Assembly: GCF_015221875.1 (NCBI RefSeq)
Contig: NZ_JACYGY010000002.1
Location: forward strand, 1,177,573 to 1,241,572
From: Dyadobacter subterraneus
GTDB lineage: Bacteria > Bacteroidota > Bacteroidia > Cytophagales > Spirosomataceae
DNA length: 64,000 bases
Reading direction: 5' to 3'
Below the pieces are notes generated by a model. The model had not been told where the DNA came from and did not search any database. It saw nothing but the letters and a program-made list of their open reading frames with translations. The translations under genes and the position numbers were made by a program. Positions 38,346 through 47,892 of the stretch are shown in pieces; position 1 is the first letter of the stretch; every line of letters begins with the position of its first letter.

Positions 38346-39335
38346 TTATAATGCCCATTTCAAATATATAGCTCCCCAGGTAAATCCTCCCCCAAAAGCA
38401 GCTAAAACAAGATTATCTCCTTTTTTCAATTGCGACTCATAATCCCACAAGCAAAGTGGAATCGTCGCCGATGTGGTATTTCCGTATTTCTGGATATTCA
38501 CCATCACTTTATCCATCCCAACACCCATACGATTGGCTGTTGCTTCAATGATCCGGCGGTTTGCCTGATGCGGAACAAGCCATGCAACGTCTTCACTGGT
38601 CAGGTTATTTTTTTCCATGATCTCAGCTGAGATATCAGCCATATTTTTCACAGCAAATTTAAATACCTGTGCACCATCCTGATAAACAGAATGCCATTTA
38701 TTATCAACGGTTTCGTGTGTAGGCGGATACCGGCTTCCTCCTGCTTTCTGGTGAAGATATGGATATCCAACACCATCAGAACGAATAATAGAATCTACAA
38801 TGCCATATCCTTCTGTATCAGGTTCCAAAAGCACAGCTCCGGCACCGTCACCAAAAAGAATACAGGTTTTGCGATCGGTATAATCTACAATTGCTGACAT
38901 TTTATCAGCACCAACCACGATGATCTTTTTATATTTTCCGGTTTCAATAAACTGAGAACCGATTGTAAGTGCATAAACAAATCCGGAACAAGCCGCCTGA
39001 ATATCAAAACTTCCAACATTCCTGATGCCTGTCATATCACAGATAAGATTGGCCGTTCCAGGAAAAATAAAATCGGGAGTAGTGGTAGCGCAGATCAGCA
39101 AATCAATTTCTTCCGGAGCAGTATTGGTTTTGGCAAGCAACCCTTTTACCGCCTCAGCGCCCATATGTGAGCTTCCTAAACCTTCTCCTTTAAGTATGCG
39201 ACGTTCTTTAATGCCGGTGCGGCTAACGATCCATTCATCGTTTGTCGCCACCATTGTTTCCAATTCAGCATTTGTCAGAATATAGTCAGGCACATACCCG
39301 TGTATTCCTGTTATAGAGGCTCTTGCGTGGGTCAT
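38346..39335 (-). CDS. fabH: Beta-ketoacyl-ACP synthase III
   Basis: The 329-residue condensing enzyme that starts fatty-acid synthesis by joining acetyl-CoA to malonyl-ACP. Cys116 in [10 protein letters not shown], His in PHQANRRII and Asn in [11 protein letters not shown] form the catalytic triad of Fab[14 protein letters not shown] is the N-terminal signature. It lies between plsX and efp, with gaps of 90 and 83 bases. In the Bacteroidota, FabH may use branched starters, but this cannot be read from the sequence. Confidence 0.97.
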   Translation of the reverse strand: MTHARASITGIHGYVPDYILTNAELETMVATNDEWIVSRTGIKERRILKGEGLGSSHMGAEAVKGLLAKTNTAPEEIDLLICATTTPDFIFPGTANLICDMTGIRNVGSFDIQAACSGFVYALTIGSQFIETGKYKKIIVVGADKMSAIVDYTDRKTCILFGDGAGAVLLEPDTEGYGIVDSIIRSDGVGYPYLHQKAGGSRYPPTHETVDNKWHSVYQDGAQVFKFAVKNMADISAEIMEKNNLTSEDVAWLVPHQANRRIIEATANRMGVGMDKVMVNIQKYGNTTSATIPLCLWDYESQLKKGDNLVLAAFGGGFTWGAIYLKWAL

Positions 39336-39425
39336 GGTTAATTTCTAGCATTCAAAATTCATATGAATTTTGGTAAAAAATAGTATCAGAGTTTATTCGC
39401 AATTATAACTTCCTGTTGTGCCTTG

Positions 39426-40364
39426 TTAGTTCAATGCATTTGCAATGTGCAGATATGCTTTTGATTTAACTTGTTTGTATGCCCATCCAAGCATGTTCTT
39501 AATTGCCAGCGGCGAAGAAATACCATGTGCAATCATTACATTTCCGTTTACTCCGATAATTGAACTTCCGCCGATGGATTCATAATTCGTCTGATCGATA
39601 AAATCATCCTGAATCCCTTTTTGTTTGGCAATTTCGTAAAACGACTCTCCTAATTTAAATAATACATTCCCAGTGAAACCGTCAGTAACGATCACATCTG
39701 CTTTATTAGTGAAGAGGTCTTTCCCTTCAATATTTCCAATAAAATTGATTTTTTTATTATCCCTGAGCAGCGGATAAGTAGCCTGTGCAGTTAATGATCC
39801 CTTCTGTTCTTCTTCACCAATATTCATTAGTGCAACACGTGGGCGCTCAATCTGGAATGTGTGCTGAACAAAAAGAGAGCCGATTTCTCCAAACTGCGCC
39901 AGAACTTCCGGTTTGCAATCTGCATTGGCACCAATATCCACCATGATGGCATATCCGCCTCCAACCTGAGGTACATAACCTGCAATAGCTGGCCTTAAAA
40001 CGCCTTCAATAGCTTTTATGCTAAAAAGAGCACCGACATGCATTGCTCCTGTGTTACCGGCGCTGCAAAAAATGTCAATTTCTTTTTCTTTCAGAAGCTT
40101 AAAACCTATTCCTATGCTAGAGTTGGGCTTTTGAGAAAGAGCTTTTGTAGGGTGCTCACCCATCTCAATAACATCATCTGCATGAATGATGTCAACGACT
40201 GATGAAGAGAAGTTATTCTGGCGAAAAATCTCCAAAATATCACTTTCACGGCCAATTAACACGATTCGGGCATCCGATGGCAGTTCGGAAGTGGCTTGCA
40301 TAACCCCTTCAACAATTGCTTGTGGAGCTAAATCTCCCCCCATAGCATCTACCGCAATTTTCAT
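39426..40364 (-). CDS. plsX: Phosphate acyltransferase PlsX
   Basis: A 312-residue enzyme that makes acyl-phosphate from acyl-ACP for phospholipid synthesis. AVDAMGGDLAPQAIVEG opens the chain, and GNTGAMHVGALF and VDIGANADCKPE are the family signatures. It is separated from rpmF by 131 bases with a strong hairpin, so it may have its own promoter despite the conserved gene order. PlsY is not in the window. Confidence 0.97.
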   Translation of the reverse strand: MKIAVDAMGGDLAPQAIVEGVMQATSELPSDARIVLIGRESDILEIFRQNNFSSSVVDIIHADDVIEMGEHPTKALSQKPNSSIGIGFKLLKEKEIDIFCSAGNTGAMHVGALFSIKAIEGVLRPAIAGYVPQVGGGYAIMVDIGANADCKPEVLAQFGEIGSLFVQHTFQIERPRVALMNIGEEEQKGSLTAQATYPLLRDNKKINFIGNIEGKDLFTNKADVIVTDGFTGNVLFKLGESFYEIAKQKGIQDDFIDQTNYESIGGSSIIGVNGNVMIAHGISSPLAIKNMLGWAYKQVKSKAYLHIANALN

Positions 40365-40431
40365 TTACACGCTGTTATTTTGTACTAAAAGTTAGAAATC
40401 GAAGGTGTAAATTTAGCAGTTGTGCCTTAGT

Positions 40432-40475
40432 AAAAAAGAATTTCGCAACAACTTTTATAAGGCTGCTGCGAAATT
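40432..40475 (-). terminator. Strong hairpin between rpmF and plsX
   Basis: AATTTCGCA (40439-40447) and TGCGAAATT (40467-40475) are perfect arms; with two wobbles the stem reaches 14 pairs around a nine-base loop. On the minus strand it is followed by CTTTTTTA. It should terminate, or attenuate, the DUF177-rpmF transcript before plsX. Confidence 0.82.
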
Positions 40476-40495
40476 GGCATTCTCATCATCAAAAA

Positions 40496-40690
40496 TTAAA
40501 CCGTTTTGGCATAATTTTCAACAACAACTTTGCCTCTATAAACCAGATTTCCTTCGTGTACGTGCGCACGGTGGAACTGATGAATTTCCCCTGTTGAAGA
40601 GTCAACTGACAATTGCTTGCCTGTAAGGAAGTCATGTGCTCTGCGTGTATCGCGACGGGTTTTGGAAATTTTCCGCTTAGGATGTGCCAT
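40496..40690 (-). CDS. rpmF: 50S ribosomal protein L32
   Basis: A 64-residue L32 of the zinc-free kind seen in Bacteroidota: [20 protein letters not shown] is the N-terminal signature, and no CxxC pair is present. It is encoded with DUF177 upstream, as in most bacteria, and plsX downstream after a terminator. Length is normal. Confidence 0.97.
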   Translation of the reverse strand: MAHPKRKISKTRRDTRRAHDFLTGKQLSVDSSTGEIHQFHRAHVHEGNLVYRGKVVVENYAKTV

Positions 40691-40760
40691 GATGCTTTAT
40701 GTTCGGTTGTTAATATTCGGTTTGAAAAACTTTTATATGTGGCTCAGAATTATTAATTCC

Positions 40761-41327
40761 TTATTGCCCTTTTAATTTTTTTAATGCTTCCCAACGTGGG
40801 TCAATTTTTTCTTCGGAATCGTTCTCATCAGTTTCTTCATCGTCTGCCGAAGAATATACCAATATCACTTCATCGTCTTCTGATTCATCATCAGTATCAT
40901 CTTCTGTCCGAAGACTTGGATGCAATTTTTTAACCGGAAGCGAAAGTGCAATGAATTCAAAGACGTATTTCGCAACATTGATCCGGTTAGTATTCCGGTT
41001 GATGATTTCTATCTCATCGGTCAGCTCTTCATCACGGTCGCCGAACTTTAAAATAATCCGGTCGTCCGAAATTACAGGCTCCTCAAACGGTTCCAAAGTG
41101 CGGTCGCAAAGTAACTCGACCGACCCTTCAGTATGAAAATGCAATTGGAGCATCGTAGCAGATTTTGTCAAAACCACATGGGTTTTAAACTGTCCGTGTT
41201 CGATGAGATCCTGCTCTAATTCTTGAAAAAAAGCGTCTCCCGACTCCATATCATAGTCATACTGTTTGTCTTCCAAACCGTAAATGTCTATGTTGTATTT
41301 ACTTAGCTCTTTCACTATTTCTGTCAA
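40761..41327 (-). CDS. DUF177/YceD-family protein
   Basis: A 188-residue protein encoded right before rpmF, the family's usual place. LLCDRTLEPFEEPV is the core motif that gives the family its CxxT-like signature, here with one cysteine only. The end is an acidic tail (EDDTDDESEDDEVILVYSS, DEETDENDSEE) of about 45 residues, then KLKGQ. In E. coli and plants YceD homologues are linked to 23S rRNA processing or ribosome assembly. The role here is inferred from that and from position. Confidence 0.9.
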   Translation of the reverse strand: MTEIVKELSKYNIDIYGLEDKQYDYDMESGDAFFQELEQDLIEHGQFKTHVVLTKSATMLQLHFHTEGSVELLCDRTLEPFEEPVISDDRIILKFGDRDEELTDEIEIINRNTNRINVAKYVFEFIALSLPVKKLHPSLRTEDDTDDESEDDEVILVYSSADDEETDENDSEEKIDPRWEALKKLKGQ

Positions 41328-41460
41328 AAGGACTGCAAAGGTAGTGTCTTTTCGTGTGAATAAAAAAACTATCTACGAATTTTATTGATTTAAACTGAGG
41401 TATTTAACATTGAACCGGCTCTTACTCAGCAAGCATTGGTCTTTTCATGACAAATCAGAG

Positions 41461-42093
41461 TTAAATCTTCTTTGCCGGGTTGCCAAAAAATGTGGCATTT
41501 GCCGGTACGTTTTCCACAACCACAGAACCTGCACCAATCCGTGCATTTTTCCCGATTTCAATACCTGCAACAATAATTGCTCCCGATCCAATAAATACGC
41601 CATCGGCAATTTTTACACGATCGTTGATAATAGCTCCTGCTCCAATTGTAACATAATCACCAACCTGAACAGCCGTTTCAATAACAGAACCGGTCAGAAA
41701 TAAAGAATGACTTCCTAATTTTGACGTAGCCCCAACAACCGTACGTGCTGCAAAAAGATTTCCATGCCCAACGGCTGCCATTTCTGAAATGATCGCACTT
41801 TCATGGATTGCGTTAACCGGCATACTTTTAAAACGCTCGTTCAAACCTTCTGTCAATTGTTTACGTACCGAACGTTCACCAACTGCCACAAAAGTTTCAC
41901 ATTTTTCGCCGATAATTTTTACAAAAGCTTCATCGTCCGTAGCGCCCAAAACACTTACATCACCGAATTCTTTACCGTGCAATTCTTTATTATCGTCCAG
42001 GATTCCATAGACGAGTACATTGTTTCTTCTGAAAATATCAAGTGCCTGCATACCCAATGCGCCTGCACCAAAAATTAAAACCGGATTTTCCAT
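41461..42093 (-). CDS. Sugar O-acyltransferase of the NeuD type (left-handed beta-helix)
   Basis: A 210-residue acetyltransferase. The first 85 residues form a nucleotide-fold domain beginning VLIFGAGALGMQALDIF, and the rest is hexapeptide repeats (VGHGNLFAARTVVGA, IGAGAIINDRVKIADGVFIGSGAIIVAGIEIG). This is the layout of NeuD/PglD-like acetyltransferases that acylate sialic acid or UDP-sugars. No sialic-acid or glycan cluster is near, so the substrate is unknown. It is a single-gene unit between DUF177 and an exported protein. Confidence 0.87.
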   Translation of the reverse strand: MENPVLIFGAGALGMQALDIFRRNNVLVYGILDDNKELHGKEFGDVSVLGATDDEAFVKIIGEKCETFVAVGERSVRKQLTEGLNERFKSMPVNAIHESAIISEMAAVGHGNLFAARTVVGATSKLGSHSLFLTGSVIETAVQVGDYVTIGAGAIINDRVKIADGVFIGSGAIIVAGIEIGKNARIGAGSVVVENVPANATFFGNPAKKI

Positions 42094-42241
42094 AATTGAA
42101 TTGATTTCATTTTCTCTTTTATAAAAGATTGAAAATGAAAAACGTAATAGTATTTGTTAATGAATCTGATTGATTTTATATCAAACAATAGGATACAAAA
42201 AGGCGGCAGAAATAATATTTGTTACAAAAGTACGGATTGAT

Positions 42242-42892
42242 TTACAGAAAAGTTACCCGGAAGACAAAAGGGCTTCCATAAGGCGAGAGATTTTCCTGAT
42301 TATAAGGATCAATCTGATTGTTATAATTCACATTAAAAAGCGCTGTAAAGTGAACCGCCCGAATTAATTTCCCACCTGTCGGCTGACTGTATGAAGCACC
42401 AATCATAGGCGAGCTCAGCCAGGTTCTTTTTTGGTAAGACATAGGTACGTTTAACGATTCATATTCCGCAATAATATTGACTACCGGTACAATCTGGTAC
42501 ATCAGGAAAGCCCGGCCGCCATAATTGATGGTATTGTATCCAAAATATTTTGACTTAAACCACATAACCGTAGCACCAACTCCGCCGACAAGTTTATCTG
42601 TAATCTGGTAGCCGACCATAGGCGATAAGTTCACATTGGTGATCGTCCCAAAACTTAACCCAAAACTTCCGCCCAAACGTATTCTTTCTTTAAATGCAAG
42701 ATTCTTTAAATCACTCTCAATTTTTTTAGGCTCAACAGGAGCTTTATCTTCAACAGGCTGCATTTCTCTTCTGACTGGCCTTTCCTTTTTCACTGTATCA
42801 GGACGGTAATATTCGTCATTTTGGGCAAAAACAGTTGTTTTAATCGCTAGTGTGAGGATAAACAAGCAGGATAGGAGGATTTTCCTTTTCAT
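42242..42892 (-). CDS. Exported barrel-like protein of unknown function
   Basis: A 216-residue protein with a signal peptide (residues 1-23, ending TTVFAQ), then a polar Pro/Glu/Lys-rich linker to about 65, then alternating strands: RIRLGGSFGLSFGTITNVNLS, YQITDKLVGGVGATVMWFKS and a C-terminal VFRVTFL. That ending in Phe-Leu and the strand pattern suggest a small outer-membrane barrel. I do not recognise a family with certainty. It is transcribed away from the M61 peptidase gene, with a 101-base shared upstream region. Confidence 0.7.
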   Translation of the reverse strand: MKRKILLSCLFILTLAIKTTVFAQNDEYYRPDTVKKERPVRREMQPVEDKAPVEPKKIESDLKNLAFKERIRLGGSFGLSFGTITNVNLSPMVGYQITDKLVGGVGATVMWFKSKYFGYNTINYGGRAFLMYQIVPVVNIIAEYESLNVPMSYQKRTWLSSPMIGASYSQPTGGKLIRAVHFTALFNVNYNNQIDPYNQENLSPYGSPFVFRVTFL

Positions 42893-42913
42893 TTCTAAAT
42901 GGTTTATTTAATA

Positions 42914-42946
42914 TTGTTAATACTAACGCAAAATTCTTAACTTTTG
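42914..42946 (+). promoter_or_regulatory. Weak Bacteroidota-type promoter candidate for the M61 peptidase gene
   Basis: TTG at 42914-42916 is followed after 21 bases by TAACTTTTG (42938-42946), one base longer than the TAnnTTTG consensus. It is 48 bases before the start codon. The match is imperfect, so this is only a candidate. Confidence 0.28.
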
Positions 42947-42993
42947 GTTTATTATTGATCTGACCCTCATTAGTACGCCTCATTTCGACGTTT

Positions 42994-44472
42994 ATGCACT
43001 ATCAAATTTCAGTAACTGACCCTGCTTCGCATTTTTTATCGATTACTTACACCATTCCTGATATAACTGCGGATCGTATTGAAATTCAGTTACCTGCATG
43101 GCGGCCCGGGCGTTATGAAATTCAAAATTTTGCCAAAAATATTCAATTTATTGAAGCAATTTCAATAAGCGGTGATAAACTACCATTACGCAAAATCACG
43201 AAAGATCGTTGGGAGGTTAAAACAAATTCAGAAAAAACAGTTCAAATACGCTATTCTTTCTTTGCAGCGATACAAAATGCCGGCAGCAGTTATGTCGATG
43301 AGGAACTTTGGTATCTTAATTTTATCAATTTTTGTTTTTATACAGAAGGCAGAATTAATGATCAATGTTCAGTTTCACTGGCCTTGCCCGAAAGTTTTGA
43401 AATTGCCTGTGGACTGGAATCTTCCGGTCGGCATCAACTAATTGCAAAGGATTTTTATCAATTGGTTGATAGTCCGCTTCTGGCATCAGAAACTTTGCAG
43501 AAATCTGACTACGTTGTTCGCGGTGTGCAGTTTCATATATGGATGCACGGGAATCTGAAACCGAACTGGAAACGAATTCAGCGTGATTTCCGAAGATTTT
43601 CCAGAGAGCAAATTGCGACCATGGAAGAATTCCCGGAAGAAGATTACCATTTCCTGAATCTGATTTTACCAAATGCTTTTTATCACGGTGTGGAGCATCA
43701 TAACTCTACAATGATCGTTTTAGGCCCCGATGATGAAGGCGAAGGATTATATACTGATTTGTTAGGCGTAAGTTCCCACGAATTATTTCACGCCTGGAAT
43801 ATTATCAGAATCCGTCCAGTCGAACTTTTACCATACGATTTTACCAAAGAAAATTATTTCGAAACCTGTTTTGTCGCCGAAGGCTGCACAACTTATTATG
43901 GAGATTTATTTTTAAGGCGCGCCGGTGTTTTCGATGATGAAGCTTATGTAAAAGAATTACAGGTTTATATGAAGCGGCATTTTGAAAATAATGCGCTTGC
44001 TTCACAATCCCTTGCTGAATCTTCTTTTGATCTGTGGCTTGATGGTTATGAAAAAGGAATTCCGCACCGTAAAGTTTCGGTATATCACAAAGGTGCTTTG
44101 GTGGCAATGATTCTGGATTTGTATTTGAGAAAAAAATCCAATCATGAAGTTTCACTGGATACGGTTATGCAAATTCTCTGGCAACGTTATGGTAAACCGT
44201 TCGTGGGTTATACTGTTGAAGATTACAAAAATGTTGTTGAGGAAATTGCAGGTGAAAAGCTGGATTGGTACTGGCATGACTGCATTTTCACAAACGAACC
44301 TCTGGAAACAAGATTGAACGAAGCACTGGCTTTTGTAGGCTTGCAAATGACAATTTTCAGTAACGGAAATATCCAGCTTAATGTTCAGGATGATTTTCGG
44401 GCAAAAGTGCAGCGTGATAAATGGCTGGAAACGAGACAGATTTTGAGTGAAGAAGAAGAGGAGGAAGAATAA
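42994..44472 (+). CDS. M61-family metallopeptidase
   Basis: A 492-residue peptidase of the glycyl-aminopeptidase family. The zinc motif is His262-Glu-x2-His266 in SSHELFHAW, and the third ligand is the Glu in FVAEGCTTYYGD. The N-terminal 170 residues are the beta-sandwich of M61 (YQISVTDPASHFLSITYTI). No signal peptide is seen, so it is probably cytoplasmic. The usual C-terminal PDZ is not obvious, and the protein is shorter than the approximately 600-residue forms. The chain ends in a run of eight or so Glu residues. Confidence 0.9.
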   Translation: MHYQISVTDPASHFLSITYTIPDITADRIEIQLPAWRPGRYEIQNFAKNIQFIEAISISGDKLPLRKITKDRWEVKTNSEKTVQIRYSFFAAIQNAGSSYVDEELWYLNFINFCFYTEGRINDQCSVSLALPESFEIACGLESSGRHQLIAKDFYQLVDSPLLASETLQKSDYVVRGVQFHIWMHGNLKPNWKRIQRDFRRFSREQIATMEEFPEEDYHFLNLILPNAFYHGVEHHNSTMIVLGPDDEGEGLYTDLLGVSSHELFHAWNIIRIRPVELLPYDFTKENYFETCFVAEGCTTYYGDLFLRRAGVFDDEAYVKELQVYMKRHFENNALASQSLAESSFDLWLDGYEKGIPHRKVSVYHKGALVAMILDLYLRKKSNHEVSLDTVMQILWQRYGKPFVGYTVEDYKNVVEEIAGEKLDWYWHDCIFTNEPLETRLNEALAFVGLQMTIFSNGNIQLNVQDDFRAKVQRDKWLETRQILSEEEEEEE

Positions 44473-44524
44473 GGTATGTAGCTGTTAGCTTTTAGGGATT
44501 AGCTTTTTAAATCTTTCTCTTACC

Positions 44525-45847
44525 ATGAAAGCGGTGAAAATAATCGGACGCATTTTACTTATTTTGGTTAAACTTTCGGCCGTGCTTTCTCTGGCAATTA
44601 TCCTTTACTTCCTCATCCCGCCACTTTATAATCGTTACATTATTTACCCTGAACTGGAACATGAGCGAGCTCTTTTGTGGAAAAAGTATAAAAAGCCACA
44701 ACAATCTACCAAACACACAGATTATAAAGGCGTCCTTCATTCCCACACATATCGTTCTCACGACAGTCGCGGTATTTTGTCTGAAATAATCCCGGCGGCG
44801 AAAAAGGCGAAATTGAATTTTATTTTTCTGGTAGATCATCGCTTGTCTGATCTGGATACCTTTCCAAGAGGAATTCACGGGACTTTCAACGATATCGTAA
44901 TAGAATCAGGAACGGAATCTCCTGGGCCAAGTATGATGGTAACGCCGTTAAGAAATGTAGTTCTGGACTGGAAAAGTGACAGAAATCAACTGATTCACAA
45001 TGTGGTAAAAAATGGCGGGATGGTTTTTTATCTGCATTCGGAAGATTCGCACGACTGGGCAAATCCGGATTATCAGGGAATGGAAATTTACAATATTCAT
45101 TCTGATTTGATTGATGAAAAAAGTCCGTTGAAATTTTTAATCAATGGAATGTTAAATAGCGGAGTGAACCGCCATTGGAGCTATCGCGAACTTTTTGATG
45201 AACAAACAAAAATTATTGTACTTTGGGATTCACTCAACAATCATCGGAAAATTGTTGGAATGGCCGCCGTGGATGCACATAATAATCAAAGTCTAAGGGC
45301 AAGATATTTGAAAAATGGAAAAGTGGAATGGGTTGGCCCAAATGCCAAAACTTTATCTATAACAGAGCCTGGTTGGAAAGAAAAGTTGTTGTTTGGAAAA
45401 CCTGATATTGCCGGCTGGACTTTTAAAATGGAACTGGATACTTATTTTCATTCTTTCAATTTTGCTAACACGCATATCTTTGGCGATACGCTTTCAAGCC
45501 GTGCGTTAAAAAATGAACTGGTGAAAGGACATGCTTATATTTCCTTTGAAAGTCTGGCCGAAGCAAATGGTTTCCAATTCGTTTCTTCCGACAGCTCAGG
45601 AAAAATAAATGCGGTGATGGGAGATTTAATTCAAAGCAAAAATGTATTCAGATTAAAAGCGACTTCTCCATTTCCTGTCAAATTTGAATTATACCAAAAT
45701 GGAAAAATAATTGATAGTAAGGAAGATAGTTATGATTATGAATTTCAAACAAAAAATAAAAAAGGAAATTATCGGATTGTCGCAAGACTGAAATTCAGGA
45801 AAGAATGGCTTCCCTGGGTTTACACAAATCCGATTTATGTTTATTAA
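44525..45847 (+). CDS. Membrane-anchored PHP-domain protein
   Basis: A 440-residue protein with a membrane helix at about 8-32 (ILLILVKLSAVLSLAIILYF) and a PHP-type metal site: VLHSHTYRSHDSRG (two His and an Asp) and IFLVDHRLSD. PHP domains are phosphoesterases with two or three metals. The C-terminal 100 residues form a beta-rich domain (FRLKATSPFPVKFELYQNG) like a carbohydrate-binding or immunoglobulin fold. It starts 52 bases after the M61 gene, so they may be co-transcribed. The substrate is unknown. Confidence 0.8.
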   Translation: MKAVKIIGRILLILVKLSAVLSLAIILYFLIPPLYNRYIIYPELEHERALLWKKYKKPQQSTKHTDYKGVLHSHTYRSHDSRGILSEIIPAAKKAKLNFIFLVDHRLSDLDTFPRGIHGTFNDIVIESGTESPGPSMMVTPLRNVVLDWKSDRNQLIHNVVKNGGMVFYLHSEDSHDWANPDYQGMEIYNIHSDLIDEKSPLKFLINGMLNSGVNRHWSYRELFDEQTKIIVLWDSLNNHRKIVGMAAVDAHNNQSLRARYLKNGKVEWVGPNAKTLSITEPGWKEKLLFGKPDIAGWTFKMELDTYFHSFNFANTHIFGDTLSSRALKNELVKGHAYISFESLAEANGFQFVSSDSSGKINAVMGDLIQSKNVFRLKATSPFPVKFELYQNGKIIDSKEDSYDYEFQTKNKKGNYRIVARLKFRKEWLPWVYTNPIYVY

Positions 45848-45849
45848 AA

Positions 45850-46764
45850 TTATTTTGAAAAAACGTCCTTCAACGCTTCAGGAAGATCCGGGAAATCATA
45901 TTTGAAATCCGTTTCATCTTTTATCCGCTGGTTGATCACATAATTACTACCAAGAACGACATTGGCCATTTCTCCAAAAACCAGACGAAGTGCAAAAGAA
46001 GGAACATTTGGGAGCCATTGCGGTTTATCCAGTGCCTTGCAGATTTGTTTGGTAAAATCTTCGTTAGTCGCAGGTGGAAAAGCAACGGCATTATAGGCAC
46101 CTTCCCAGGAATCTTTTTCCATGCATTCAATATATAACCGGCAGAGATCATCAATATGAATCCAGGAAAGCCATTGTTTACCCGAACCCAGCGGTGCACC
46201 AAAACCAAATTTTGCTGGCTGAGCCATTTTGGGAACTGCTCCACCGTCATTGCTAAGGACGATTCCAGTTCTCAGTTTTACAGTTCGGATGCCCAGTTGT
46301 TTTACATTATCAGCAGCTTTTTCCCATTCAACGGTAACCTCGGATAGGAAATCTTTTCCGGGAGGCGACATTTCGGTATGCTGAATATCACCTGTGTCTT
46401 CGCCATAATAGCTGCTTCCTGAGGCCGAGATAAATGATTTTGGCTTGATATTCAGCTGTTTTAATTTTCGGGAGATCAGCTCTATACTATCCGTACGGCT
46501 ACTAAAAATTTCCTTTTTTCTTTCCTCACTCCATTTTTCATCAGCAACACCTGCTCCTGCAAGATGAATCAGGTAATAGGTATTTTCCAGTGCACCAGCT
46601 TCGATGTATTTATTTTTTACATCCCATTCATAAACTTTTACAAACGGAATATTTGATTTTTCTCTGGTCAGATAAGCAACTTCATACCCCCTTTTCAAAA
46701 GAAATGTAGTCAGCCGTTTTCCTATCAAACCTGTTCCGCCGGTAATCAATACTTTTTGTGCCAT
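45850..46764 (-). CDS. TIGR01777-family NAD-dependent epimerase/dehydratase-like protein
   Basis: A 304-residue extended-SDR protein. KVLITGGTGLIGKRLT is the nucleotide-binding motif, LIHLAGAGVADEKWS the family signature, SASGSSYYGE the catalytic Ser/Tyr region and WLSWIHIDDL a second hallmark of TIGR01777. The family includes the cell-division inhibitor SulA-like YfcH, but no reaction is known. Its stop lies 3 bases from the end of the convergent PHP gene. Confidence 0.9.
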   Translation of the reverse strand: MAQKVLITGGTGLIGKRLTTFLLKRGYEVAYLTREKSNIPFVKVYEWDVKNKYIEAGALENTYYLIHLAGAGVADEKWSEERKKEIFSSRTDSIELISRKLKQLNIKPKSFISASGSSYYGEDTGDIQHTEMSPPGKDFLSEVTVEWEKAADNVKQLGIRTVKLRTGIVLSNDGGAVPKMAQPAKFGFGAPLGSGKQWLSWIHIDDLCRLYIECMEKDSWEGAYNAVAFPPATNEDFTKQICKALDKPQWLPNVPSFALRLVFGEMANVVLGSNYVINQRIKDETDFKYDFPDLPEALKDVFSK

Positions 46765-46811
46765 AAATTTTTTGAATGAGTTATATTGAATGGTACAAAA
46801 ATGATGCCCTG

Positions 46812-47630
46812 TTATTGCGTGGCCAGAGCATTATTGATTTCTTTCGGCGGTTCCTGTTCAATGGCGCGGGTAATTCTGTCAATCATATCTTCCACAGATT
46901 CATCCGGTAAAAAATGCATTGGTTCTTTAAACTGAACGGTAAGCGTTGTATTTCTCTTTTTAAAACGCAGTCCTTTTTTATCAAAAGCTCTTCTAAAACC
47001 ATTGATGACAACAGGAATAACAATGGGCTGATGTTCCTTTATTAAGTATGCGGTTCCTTTTCTTACCGGTGCAAAGGGTTTTGTTGTGCCTTGTGGAAAA
47101 CTGACAACCCAGCCATGTTTAAGGCCCATACCAATTTTGTCCTGCGCAGAATTGTCCAGTTCCCGTTTTACATTTTCACCATTGGCCCGCCAGGAACGGT
47201 CGATGGTGATGGCACCGCCGATACTAAAAAGTTTTGGTAAAATACCTTCCTTCATAGTTTCAGAAGCAGCCACATAATAACAGCGCGCTCTTGGTGAAAA
47301 CAGATAAAAAGGTGGTGCAATAGTATCCTTGTAACCCCATTTTGTAGCACAGAAAATGTGATAAAACGCAATGACATCAGCAAAGTAAGTCTGGTGGTTT
47401 GAGAGAAAAATAACACCATGATCTGGCAGGTCAATAAGCTGCTCACTTCCTGTGATTTTGATTTTATTTACCGCCGTATATCGATAATAGGTAAACCAGC
47501 CAATAACAAAAATGAAGAAGCGTTTAATAATCAGAAAATTGCCGAAAGGGTCTTTTTCGAAAATCCCAAGGAAATCAAATCGAGCCAACCAGGTTGGAAG
47601 CGCGCTAAACGTACTTTTTTTTGATGCCAT
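46812..47630 (-). CDS. plsC: 1-acyl-glycerol-3-phosphate acyltransferase-like protein
   Basis: A 272-residue PlsC-family acyltransferase, probably making phosphatidic acid at the inner membrane. The start at MASKK (47630) is preferred to 47648, because the upstream extension adds only six residues. The acceptor motif is SNHQTYFAD: the His and Asp are separated by five residues, not the usual four of the HX4D motif. FPQGTTKPF (glycerol-phosphate site, normally FPEGTR) and IVIPVVINGFRRAF are the other motifs. Membrane segments lie near 42-58. The spacing change may be typical of this Bacteroidota branch; substrate is inferred. Confidence 0.87.
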   Translation of the reverse strand: MASKKSTFSALPTWLARFDFLGIFEKDPFGNFLIIKRFFIFVIGWFTYYRYTAVNKIKITGSEQLIDLPDHGVIFLSNHQTYFADVIAFYHIFCATKWGYKDTIAPPFYLFSPRARCYYVAASETMKEGILPKLFSIGGAITIDRSWRANGENVKRELDNSAQDKIGMGLKHGWVVSFPQGTTKPFAPVRKGTAYLIKEHQPIVIPVVINGFRRAFDKKGLRFKKRNTTLTVQFKEPMHFLPDESVEDMIDRITRAIEQEPPKEINNALATQ

Positions 47631-47892
47631 GAGATAATGTATATTCAATAAATCGTGTCTGAGTTAAATGGGCGCAGATTATTTTGCAACAATCAATCGC
47701 GTTTTGGTAAGCAAAGGTAAGTTAATAAAGAGATTCAAATATTTAATAAAATAACTGTGCTATAAGAAAATGTAACCGGAAGTATGTTTTTCAGTCAAAG
47801 TATTCACTCCGTCAATTGGCATGATTCTTTGATTGCGGAGCAATACTTACTTAATTTTGACCTGCTCACTAACAAAAACATTAATGATTTTT

